A stretch of DNA of 7,618 nucleotides, taken from NCBI GenBank assembly GCA_964458325.1, contig CAYWIM010000135.1:1-7618 (forward strand). Direction: 5' to 3'. Source of the stretch: JAGMXM01 sp964458325 (GTDB lineage Bacteria > Verrucomicrobiota > Verrucomicrobiia > Limisphaerales > UBA1319). The first letter of the stretch is position 1. Each line of letters opens with the position of its first letter. The translations under genes and the position numbers were made by a program. The notes beneath the pieces were generated by a model. That model did not search any database and had not been told where the DNA came from. It saw nothing but the letters and a program-made list of their open reading frames with translations. Positions 1 to 6,184 of the stretch are shown here, piece by piece.

Positions 1-85
1 CTGCCCCCCACTCGAAAGCCGAAAAATTAGTCAGAACCCTTTTTCAGCAGAATCAATTATTTAGACCCCTTTGCCTTGTCGGGTG
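1..85. repeat. AT-richer left edge with degenerate TCAGA/CCCTTT repeat units
   Basis: This stretch lies downstream of the oxidoreductase gene and codes for nothing I can support. Its base composition is visibly richer in A and T than the rest of the window. It holds two imperfect copies of one motif: GTCAGAACCCTTTTTC at 30-45 and TTTAGACCCCTTTGCC at 60-75. A further TCAGA at 86-90 runs into the stop codon of the neighbouring gene. From memory, motifs of the form GTCAGACCCCTTT recur between genes in several bacterial groups, sometimes near REP-associated transposases. With only about 1.5 to 2 copies visible here, that link is weak. A short GAAAAA/TTTTTC inverted pair (21-26 and 40-45) is too A/T-rich and has too long a loop to call a terminator. 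Confidence 0.35.
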
Positions 86-1444
86 TCAGATCTCGACCCA
101 CTGGCCGGGGACCGGGGCGGGGTATCGGCCTTCGGCGTCCGCCTGGACAGGCGGCGGGCTGTCGGCAGTGAGCTGATCGATGTTCGGACAGAACGAGAAG
201 TTCGATGCCATCGCCTCGTCCCAGGTGACGATCTGGCCCGAATGCGCCGCGGCGCGCCCCATGATGTCGGCCAGATTTGACAGGGCGGCGCGTTGGGCCT
301 CGTTGTGCGGCAAGTCGCGGCGGATGGCGTCGAGCAGGTTGTCCCACTCGGCCTGCCAGGGGGTGATCGGCTCGGGCTCGGCGCTCCAGTCGATCTGGCT
401 GCGCTCGCAGCGCTGGCCTTTGTAGGTGTGAACAGTGGCGGCGTGGATGTTGCCGGAGAACTGGGCTGCGCACCGGGTGCCGTGGATGTAGGTGGCGAAT
501 TCTTCGTGGCATTTCGGGAGCCAGCGCACGACGTCGAATCCCTTGGCCCCATTGGGGAAGGTCCACTCGATGGTGAAGGAATCGAGGCTTTGCCCGTAAT
601 CGTTGCTGTTGGCTGCGCGTCCGCTGATGCCGTGGGCCGAGACCGGCCATGCGTCCATGATCCAGCAGATTTCGTCGATCTGATGGATATTCATTTCAGC
701 GAACAAGCCGCCGGAGACCCAGAGGAAATCGGTGAAGTGGCGGATTTGCCAGGCAAGCTCGGGTTCGGCAGGCGGGCGCTTGGGCAGCCGGCCGCAGGGC
801 TGCATCCGGTAGGCGCGGACCATCTGAATGTCCCCCATCTGGCCTTCCCGGATGCGGCGGATGATCTCGTGGCGGTTCCTCGAGTGGCGGCACTGGAGGC
901 CGGCGGCGATCTTGAGGTTTTTCTTCTTCGCCTCCTCGCCGGCTGCGATCACGCGCCGAACCGCGGGCGGGTCGGTCGCGAACGATTTTTCCATGAACAC
1001 ATTGACTCCTCGGGAGACGGCGTATTCGAGCTGCCCGGGTCGAAATCCGGCGTAGCCCGTCAGCATCGCCACGTCCCCGGGGCGAAGGCAATCGATGGCC
1101 GATCTCCACGCGCTGAACCCCGCAAACCTGCGTTCGGGCGGGACATCCATTTGCGCGGCGTATTTCGCGCTCAGGTTCTTGTAGGCGGCCGTCAATCGAT
1201 TCTCGAACAGATCCGCCATCGCCACGAGCCTGACCGGGCCGTTGGGAGAATCGAACGCGTTCACCGCGGCGCCGGATCCGCGCCCGCCGCAGCCGATCAG
1301 GGCCAGACGAATCGTGTTGTCTTCGGCGGCATGGACGGCGGGCAAGGCCGTTCGGGCAAGGGCGGAGGCCGCGGCGAGCTGCCCGGCGCGCCGGATAAAT
1401 TCCCGGCGGGAGGAGTTCGATGCGAGTGGGATGTTTGGTTGCAT
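86..1444 (-). CDS. Tat-exported Gfo/Idh/MocA family oxidoreductase
   Basis: This 452-residue protein is a predicted NAD(P)-dependent sugar-type oxidoreductase that is exported folded, probably to the periplasm. A twin-arginine leader (SRREFIRRAG, residues 12-21) is followed by an Ala-rich hydrophobic stretch ending near PAVHAA (residue 40). The Rossmann fold starts at residue 45, with the nucleotide-binding turn IGCGGRG (G51, G53, G56). The second motif reads FMEKSFATDP (residues 150-159), with Ser154 where most of the superfamily has Pro after the conserved Lys (EKP). NIHQID (residues 252-257) supplies the usual His and Asp of the C-terminal beta-sheet domain. The long, conserved-looking blocks at 205-325 suggest one well-defined subfamily. 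The start was set at the ATG at 1444 because the Tat leader follows at once. A TTG at 1501 would add 19 residues and has a possible AGAAGGA ribosome site, so it cannot be ruled out. The gene stands alone, divergent from the PEP-CTERM gene. The substrate is unknown. A GH109-like NAD-dependent glycosidase is an alternative, since that family shares this fold and leader type. Confidence 0.93.
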   Translation of the reverse strand: MQPNIPLASNSSRREFIRRAGQLAAASALARTALPAVHAAEDNTIRLALIGCGGRGSGAAVNAFDSPNGPVRLVAMADLFENRLTAAYKNLSAKYAAQMDVPPERRFAGFSAWRSAIDCLRPGDVAMLTGYAGFRPGQLEYAVSRGVNVFMEKSFATDPPAVRRVIAAGEEAKKKNLKIAAGLQCRHSRNRHEIIRRIREGQMGDIQMVRAYRMQPCGRLPKRPPAEPELAWQIRHFTDFLWVSGGLFAEMNIHQIDEICWIMDAWPVSAHGISGRAANSNDYGQSLDSFTIEWTFPNGAKGFDVVRWLPKCHEEFATYIHGTRCAAQFSGNIHAATVHTYKGQRCERSQIDWSAEPEPITPWQAEWDNLLDAIRRDLPHNEAQRAALSNLADIMGRAAAHSGQIVTWDEAMASNFSFCPNIDQLTADSPPPVQADAEGRYPAPVPGQWVEI

Positions 1445-1615
1445 GGCTGGATATTGGCCGGGTTCGAAACCGACTGCAAGCGAACAAAAGTCCTCTTGCA
1501 ATGCATCCTTCTGGTTGTCAAACTATGCTTCATCCTCACTGGGTTGATCGGGAGCGGGCTCGCAGCCTGTCCCGAAGAACCTGTGGCACGCGCAACCATG
1601 AACTTGTTGCTGGAT
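1445..1615. promoter_or_regulatory. Divergent intergenic region, presumed promoters for both neighbours
   Basis: These 171 bases separate the minus-strand oxidoreductase from the plus-strand PEP-CTERM gene, so promoters for both should lie here. A minus-strand TTGACA (plus-strand TGTCAA, 1516-1521) matches a sigma-70 -35 box, but I see no acceptable -10 box 16 to 18 bases downstream. A minus-strand AGAAGGA at 1512-1506 could be a ribosome site for the alternative TTG start at 1501. No clear Shine-Dalgarno precedes the ATG at 1444, nor the plus-strand ATGs at 1598 and 1616. I saw no strong inverted repeat suggesting an operator. The promoter assignment rests on gene orientation, not on a good motif match. 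Confidence 0.4.
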
Positions 1616-2353
1616 ATGAAGACAAAATCCGTCCTATCTCTCCTCGCTGGGCTCGCGATGTCGCTTGGCACCAGTCATGCCACGATCACGTGGATCGGAG
1701 GTTCGTCGGCCGATTTCTGGGATGACGCGAACTGGAGTTTCGCCGCCTCGACCTATACCGGTGACACGTTCAATCCGCTGAGCTACATCTCCGACAACAT
1801 TTTCATGGCCAACGCGGCCGGCGTTAGCGTCGCCGCGGACAACGGCATCCGCATTGGCAACGGCTACGGTCTGACGCTGGACGGCAGCGATCTTCTTGTG
1901 AACGGCACGGCGGCGAGCTCCGGGATCAATGGGGTCGACGACGATCCGGCGGCCAACCCGTCCGCCGGGCAATCCTCGTTCGTTTACCTCAAGAACGGCT
2001 CCTACCTGAACACTCAGTTCACGGCCATCGGGATGTTGATCGACGTGGACGGGACCAGCCACGTGCAATATCGCGGCACTGGCGACCCGATCAACGGGCA
2101 AAGCGAGCGCACGGTTGTGGACCTGGCGGTCGGCGGCCGGCTCACGCTGGCCACGATGGGAGAGTTCACCGAGCAGGCCACCACGCAGAACAGCTACCTT
2201 CTGATCGAAGGAAATTCCTGGGCGGACGATAGCGGCCTGTTCACCTTCAGCGGCAGCGGCCCCTTTACAGCGACGGCGGTGGTTCCCGAGCCTTCCATTG
2301 CGTTGCTCGGCGGCCTGGGCCTTGCCGGCCTGCTCCTCCGCCGGCGCGCCTAA
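1616..2353 (+). CDS. PEP-CTERM sorting domain protein
   Basis: This 245-residue secreted protein is expected to be sorted by an exosortase to the cell envelope or outside. It begins with a Sec signal peptide: MKTK, a hydrophobic run, and likely cleavage after SHA at residue 22. The next residues, ITWIGGSSADFWDDANW (24-40), resemble the first strand of secreted beta-rich repeat proteins of the TWxGG...W.DxxNW type. The middle is rich in Gly, Asn, Asp, Ser and Thr, with no Cys and few Lys, as expected of an extracellular beta-structure. The C-terminus is a textbook PEP-CTERM: VPEP at 223-226, a hydrophobic helix rich in Gly and Leu, and the basic end LLRRRA. No enzyme motif is visible. ATG 1616 was chosen because it starts directly at the signal peptide; ATG 1598 would add six residues. 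The reading frame stays open far upstream, opposite the oxidoreductase gene, but that part is not credible as protein. No exosortase gene lies in the window, so the sorting enzyme must be encoded elsewhere. Confidence 0.9.
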   Translation: MKTKSVLSLLAGLAMSLGTSHATITWIGGSSADFWDDANWSFAASTYTGDTFNPLSYISDNIFMANAAGVSVAADNGIRIGNGYGLTLDGSDLLVNGTAASSGINGVDDDPAANPSAGQSSFVYLKNGSYLNTQFTAIGMLIDVDGTSHVQYRGTGDPINGQSERTVVDLAVGGRLTLATMGEFTEQATTQNSYLLIEGNSWADDSGLFTFSGSGPFTATAVVPEPSIALLGGLGLAGLLLRRRA

Positions 2354-2447
2354 TCGGCGCTCTGCCGCAACAATCGATCCTGAACCCGAGGTGCGCGCCG
2401 AAGTCGGCAAGTCGGAGGGGCGCTGAACTTAGCTCGATCCCCGGCCG
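2354..2447. other. Convergent intergenic gap without a clear terminator
   Basis: The PEP-CTERM gene and the DUF2961 gene end tail to tail here, 94 bases apart, so a two-way terminator would be expected. The only hairpins I see are weak. One is GCCG-aagt-CGGC at 2397-2408. The other pairs CGGCCGC at 2442-2448 with GCGGCCG at 2468-2474, across a 19-base loop and partly inside the DUF2961 gene. Neither has a T-run in the right place. Termination may be Rho-dependent or may use a structure I cannot recognise by eye. Confidence 0.5.
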
Positions 2448-4772
2448 CTATTTCGGTCGCTTTTCGGGCGGCCGCAGCCGAATGGCATCCAGGCTGGCGA
2501 AATAGCCGCTCGAGTGGGGATGTTTCCCCACCACCCGGATCTCGAGTGTGTGCGGGCGATGGTCTAGGACGATCGGTTTCGCGATCGTGACTCGCCGCCA
2601 GGTGTCGGGTGAGTAGCCGTCCAAGGGCGGGCCCAGCTCGATCCCATCGATCGACCACTGGACAATGCCGTAATCCCAGGAAGTGACTGTGCTCAGGATC
2701 GCCTGGCAGGCGCCCGGCGTGGTCGAGACCGGCAAGGCCAGGACGGCGCGATCGCCAGGCCCGCCGAACCGCAAGAACAGGTGCTTGCCGTTCGAGAGCG
2801 GCGGCACCGCGCCTCGAGTGATCTCCTGGACAATGGCCCGCTCCAGGCGGCCGTCCGCTACACGCAGCGATTCCCCTTCGATCGCGCCCGCCATCCGAAA
2901 CGGGATCTCCCAATTCCCGATCCAATCGGCAGGCGCGCGGCTGTTGCCGCGAAAGGAATAGGCGTCGAAACTCTCCGGATTGAACAGCCCGGGCGCCTCA
3001 TATTGATACGGCTGGCCCCAGGGATCGAACGGGATCTGCTTCCCGGGCAGGTCGCGAGCGAATGCGGCGAGGTCTTTGGGGAGCGCGGCCTGATCGCGGG
3101 CGCGATCGGCGAGGAGACGGGCCAGCTGGCGGACGGTTTCCTGGGCGGTGCGGACGCGCTGGGCATCGAGCCGGGCCTCATCCGCCAGCGAGTTGGCCAG
3201 CCATCGATCCATGTGATCCCAGGGGAGCCGCCGGATCGAAATGGCGTCCATGGCCAGGCTCCTGCCCGGCTCGCCCGTTCCCTTGACGATCGAAAGCGGA
3301 TTCTGGCCCACGCACTCGAATCGGAGGGTGTAGTCGCCGGGCAGAAGCCGCCTGACGCCCAGCTTGGCCTCGCGGACCGTGCTGTAGACCTGGCTCTCGG
3401 GCCAGTTCTCCTTGAGCGAGAGATAGGAATCGTAAAAATCGAGTGCAGGATCGAGGACATTGGTCTGGCCGCCGCCAACGAGCATGACCTTCCACCGCCC
3501 GTACTCGCGAAAGAGCACTTGAAACACGGAGAGCGAATACTGGGCCTCGGCGTCGATCCGGAACGGCACATCGAGCCAGGCGCCGATCCGGCCGTTCTCG
3601 AGATAGAACATCGTTTTGCCCTGACAGGTGCGATTGGAGCGGACCGCGGGCTCGAGGCCGGGAGAGCAGGGGAGCCGCATGGCGAGATCCTTGACCTCGA
3701 TCCATTGCTCCGGATTGACGCGCTCCGATAAAGGCGGCAACGCGCAGAACGGCCGCGCGATGCCTTTCTGATACCAGAACGCGACCGAGGAGAAGAAATC
3801 CGGCCGGAACTTGAAGTCGTGGAGCTTTCGCGCGCCGGTTTGCGGATCCCGCTCGTCGATGAAACTCCGGCGCTCGATCTCGACCTTGAGGGATTTACGG
3901 AAGATGACCGGCGCGTGCAGATGCCACCGATAGGCGGTGATCCGGCAATCGACACTCTGCGGCTCGCAGATGGTCACCCCGGCATTGGGGTTCGTGAAGA
4001 GCCGCAGGTTCCACGCGTCCGTGAAATAATCTTCGGTGCCGGTGCCGACCAGCGATGGAGTGGGCTCGCCGTCGATGTAGAAGCGGTCGTCGGCCTCGCC
4101 GAACCAGACGCCGAAACTGTTCTGCGAAGAGAGGACGGTGCCGACATAGTGGCCTTCGCCCTGTCCGTCGAAGATCGTGTAAGGCGAGAATGGCCGGACG
4201 GGGAATTCCTGGTGATAGCGGGCATGGAAATAGAGCGCATCCGGCGGCAGCGACGTCAATTGAATCCAATTGACCTGGCAATAGACGGTCATGCGTGCGG
4301 AGGACTGGTTCCAGAGCTCGATTCGGGCGCGTTTGCGGAAGGGCATGTGCCAGTAGCTGTTGAGCGCGCGCCCATAGGAGGTCACCTCGATGGGGGTCGA
4401 GCTGACATTCGCGCGCATGCCATGGCCGGCGGCGAAGAAATCGCCGATCGGGGTCTCCACCGACGGCGCCTCCGCGTCGTCCCAATAGATGCGCAGGACG
4501 AGCGATCGGGGCCACCGGCGGTCCTGGCCGGCCACGGTGAACCAGATGTGCCGGATTTCGCCGGGTCCATCGAGCTCCGCCGCCGTGAACTGCTGGCCCG
4601 GCGCCAGGTGATAGGCATCGGCGTTGGATTCCGGATCGAACAGGCCGCTCGAGAACCGCCGGGTCATGCCGGGCTGCGGGCGGGTGACCGCATCGAGAAT
4701 GTCGGCGGCATTCGCTGCGCTCTCGGTCCCAAAAGCCGCGAGAGCTCCGGCCAGGCATGACCATTTTATCAT
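2448..4772 (-). CDS. Secreted DUF2961 (GH172-like) protein with a GspG-like insert
   Basis: This 774-residue protein is a predicted exported glycoside hydrolase. A Sec-type leader (MIKWSCLAGALAAFG, cleavage near ANAA at residue 23) precedes the DUF2961 domain at about 30-340. Typical blocks are GPGEIRHIWFTV (69-80), LRIYWDDAEAPSVETPIGDFF (93-113), NSYWHMPF (138-145), FYIDGE (231-236), GTGTEDYF (243-250) and AYRWHLHAPVIF (280-291). Characterised members (family GH172) act on fructofuranosides or D-arabinofuranosides through two Glu residues. Glu247 in GTGTEDYF is a strong candidate, and Glu270 is a possible partner. Two beta-rich domains follow at about 385-516 and 624-768. Both end in a similar block (SLAMDAISIRRLP and FASLDAIRLRPP), so they look like diverged copies of a carbohydrate-binding-like module. 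Between them, residues 520-622 form a helix and a pseudopilin-like segment, listed separately. The gene is last in the apparent three-gene operon, 59 bases after the hydrolase. Family membership is secure, but the substrate is unknown. Confidence 0.92.
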   Translation of the reverse strand: MIKWSCLAGALAAFGTESAANAADILDAVTRPQPGMTRRFSSGLFDPESNADAYHLAPGQQFTAAELDGPGEIRHIWFTVAGQDRRWPRSLVLRIYWDDAEAPSVETPIGDFFAAGHGMRANVSSTPIEVTSYGRALNSYWHMPFRKRARIELWNQSSARMTVYCQVNWIQLTSLPPDALYFHARYHQEFPVRPFSPYTIFDGQGEGHYVGTVLSSQNSFGVWFGEADDRFYIDGEPTPSLVGTGTEDYFTDAWNLRLFTNPNAGVTICEPQSVDCRITAYRWHLHAPVIFRKSLKVEIERRSFIDERDPQTGARKLHDFKFRPDFFSSVAFWYQKGIARPFCALPPLSERVNPEQWIEVKDLAMRLPCSPGLEPAVRSNRTCQGKTMFYLENGRIGAWLDVPFRIDAEAQYSLSVFQVLFREYGRWKVMLVGGGQTNVLDPALDFYDSYLSLKENWPESQVYSTVREAKLGVRRLLPGDYTLRFECVGQNPLSIVKGTGEPGRSLAMDAISIRRLPWDHMDRWLANSLADEARLDAQRVRTAQETVRQLARLLADRARDQAALPKDLAAFARDLPGKQIPFDPWGQPYQYEAPGLFNPESFDAYSFRGNSRAPADWIGNWEIPFRMAGAIEGESLRVADGRLERAIVQEITRGAVPPLSNGKHLFLRFGGPGDRAVLALPVSTTPGACQAILSTVTSWDYGIVQWSIDGIELGPPLDGYSPDTWRRVTIAKPIVLDHRPHTLEIRVVGKHPHSSGYFASLDAIRLRPPEKRPK
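2907..3215 (-). other. GspG pseudopilin C-terminal-like segment inside the DUF2961 protein
   Basis: This covers residues 520-622 of the DUF2961 protein. A charged, Ala/Arg-rich probable helix (about 521-572) leads into FDPWGQPYQYEAPG (582-595), then SFDAYSF (601-607) and IGNW (618-621). In the type II secretion major pseudopilin GspG, the same order occurs at the C-terminus: a helix, LPxDPWGNPYQYxxPG, a D(L/V)YSxGxDG calcium loop, and a D(I)xNW end. Here the calcium loop is poor: YSFRGNSRAP stands in place of YSxGxDGxxGG, so calcium binding is doubtful. There is no prepilin leader or N-terminal pilin helix, so this part cannot be a working pseudopilin. It is most likely a domain borrowed as a linker or structural unit between the two beta-rich domains. 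The motif match is seen directly; its role is inference. Confidence 0.7.
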
Positions 4773-4831
4773 AGATCAATTTCCCGCAGTCTGTCAGCAG
4801 GTTGAGCGACGGGGCGGTGAGCAAGGGGCGT
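4773..4831 (-). other. Short intra-operon spacer between hydrolase and DUF2961 genes
   Basis: These 59 bases separate two same-strand genes. The only purine-rich element ahead of the DUF2961 start is GGGAA, about 10 bases upstream of the ATG, which is a weak ribosome site at best. No terminator hairpin with a T-run is visible, which fits read-through transcription from the hydrolase gene. Confidence 0.45.
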
Positions 4832-6184
4832 TCATCGGGGCGACCACAGGCGCGGATACGGCCCGCGCGACACGCGTTCGATTGCCGGGACGCCCGAGAG
4901 GTTTTGCGGCAGGCTCGAGACATAACCGGGGAACCCGAGAGCGATGTCGCCGACCTCGATCATGAAGGCATCGGGCATTTGGCCGGGGAGCCAGCCCTCG
5001 TGGAAGCCGCCGGCGGGCCGCATGATGACGTGATACCACATCACGTCGCGCCAGGCGGGGTCGCCGGTGAAGGCATACCAGGCTTTAACCACTTGCACCT
5101 TGGCGTCACCGCTGATCCGCGCGCGAAAGAGGGTTCCGTTCCGCTCCCGCCGATGCGTGACCTCGCTGATGCGGCTCAGAGGGCGGCCGTCGAACACATG
5201 GGCCACCCACATCAGAAAATCCATGAACTGGATCTCGCTGTAATTGGCGTGGTTGTAGTTGGGGATGATCTCGATGGTCATGGGGCGGCGGAGCCGTTCC
5301 TGGAGGATGTTGACGTTGAACATCCGGTAGCCGTCCTCGTTGCTGGCCCCGAGGTAGAACACCGGCGCCTCGACCTGCTCCTGAAAGAACGCGTGGTGGA
5401 AAGAGAGATGCGGTTCGATGCGGTTGGTGCGGTGCACGCCTTCATTGCCCATGACGATTACCGATGCCACGCGGGGGTCCATCGCCGCAGCCACGGTCGC
5501 GCTGCGTCCGCGTTTCGAGTGCCCCCCCACAATCGCCCGCAAGGTGTCGAGATTCAGAAACTGCTGCAGCGCATTCATGGCCTGGATGTAAACCACGGCG
5601 AGCTGGCAGTTCATGTTGTAATGGTTCTGGCCCGTCTCCTGGGCCAGCCGGCCGAGGACGCCGATGTCCGGCTCGATGTCGCTCCCGTCCGGGTATGCAC
5701 CTGGATTGCAGAGCACCAGGGTCGGATAGCCGGTTCGCGCGGCGATGGGCTCCCCGTATTTGGCGACGTGGATCGGGTAGTGATCGCGCCCGGGGCAGCC
5801 AATGATGACCGCCTTGCCTTTTCGGGACGGCGCTCGATTTCGAGAGTCGTCGGCGGGGAGGAGAATCGTGCAGGGATGCCCCCATTTCTTGCCGGCCAGC
5901 TCCTGCGACCAGAAATGCGCGGTCACTCGACGCAGTTTCTGGTTGGGATTCGTGTCGCTGTCCACGACCTCATCCGCCAGGACCTTCCACTCGAGAGGAA
6001 CGCAATGTTGTCGGACGACGGGCCAGATCTCGCGCGGCTTGGGCACGTTGCGAGAGGCTTCCTCGAAGTTGAATGGCTCGGCAGGGGGAGCGTCAGCCGC
6101 ATGCAGCATCGCGCTGTTGATCCAAAGGGCGGCGGCCAGGAACAGCTCGGCTCGAGGCAGCGTATGCAGGCGAGCGTTTTTCAT
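4832..6184 (-). CDS. Secreted PhoPQ-activated pathogenicity-related (PhoPQ-related) alpha/beta hydrolase
   Basis: This 450-residue protein is a predicted exported serine hydrolase. Its leader (MKNARLHTLPRAELFLAAALW...) likely ends after HAA at residue 30. The nucleophile elbow is GGHSKRG (220-226), with Ser223. The SKRG form followed by AAAMDPRV (232-239) is typical of the PhoPQ-related family (PF10142), whose first member was found as a PhoPQ-activated gene in Salmonella. Likely triad partners are Asp284 in GASNEDGY (279-286) and His312 in IPNYNHANY (307-315), in the family order. A late beta-rich part at about 340-395 (RARISGDAKVQVVKAWYAFTG) also fits the family. The physiological substrate of the family is poorly known; an esterase acting on a polysaccharide substituent is a plausible guess here. 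The start at 6184 was chosen because it begins the leader and overlaps the upstream stop as ATGA; the frame stays open upstream only within the transglutaminase gene. The gene lies between the transglutaminase-like and DUF2961 genes of one apparent operon. Confidence 0.85.
   Translation of the reverse strand: MKNARLHTLPRAELFLAAALWINSAMLHAADAPPAEPFNFEEASRNVPKPREIWPVVRQHCVPLEWKVLADEVVDSDTNPNQKLRRVTAHFWSQELAGKKWGHPCTILLPADDSRNRAPSRKGKAVIIGCPGRDHYPIHVAKYGEPIAARTGYPTLVLCNPGAYPDGSDIEPDIGVLGRLAQETGQNHYNMNCQLAVVYIQAMNALQQFLNLDTLRAIVGGHSKRGRSATVAAAMDPRVASVIVMGNEGVHRTNRIEPHLSFHHAFFQEQVEAPVFYLGASNEDGYRMFNVNILQERLRRPMTIEIIPNYNHANYSEIQFMDFLMWVAHVFDGRPLSRISEVTHRRERNGTLFRARISGDAKVQVVKAWYAFTGDPAWRDVMWYHVIMRPAGGFHEGWLPGQMPDAFMIEVGDIALGFPGYVSSLPQNLSGVPAIERVSRGPYPRLWSPR
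6181..6184 (-). promoter_or_regulatory. ATGA start-stop overlap (translational coupling)
   Basis: On the minus strand, the TGA stop of the transglutaminase-like gene (6183-6181) overlaps the ATG of the hydrolase gene (6184-6182). No good Shine-Dalgarno precedes this ATG (GGGCAGCGGCC is the nearest purine-bearing stretch). Re-initiation by the terminating ribosome is therefore the likely way the hydrolase is translated, which ties the amounts of the two proteins together. Confidence 0.8.

Noticed and set aside
21..45. GAAAAA/TTTTTC inverted pair as a terminator of the oxidoreductase gene
   Set aside because: The stem is short and almost all A-T with a 13-base loop, so it is unlikely to form a stable hairpin.
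1584..1590. TGGCACG upstream of the PEP-CTERM start, as in a sigma-54 -24 element
   Set aside because: No GC-bearing -12 element lies at the required spacing.
1666..1681. Sigma-54-like site TGGCACC-N4-ATGCC
   Set aside because: The GG/GC spacing fits, but it lies inside the PEP-CTERM signal peptide codons, downstream of the start, so it cannot drive that gene. A single chance match is likely at this GC content.
2442..2474. Inverted repeat CGGCCGC/GCGGCCG as a terminator
   Set aside because: The loop is long, no T-run follows, and it overlaps the end of the DUF2961 coding region. Such GC palindromes are common by chance here.
3819..4760. Plus-strand open frame of 313 codons opposite the DUF2961 domain
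   Set aside because: It is a shadow of the conserved DUF2961 coding region and shows no protein features of its own.
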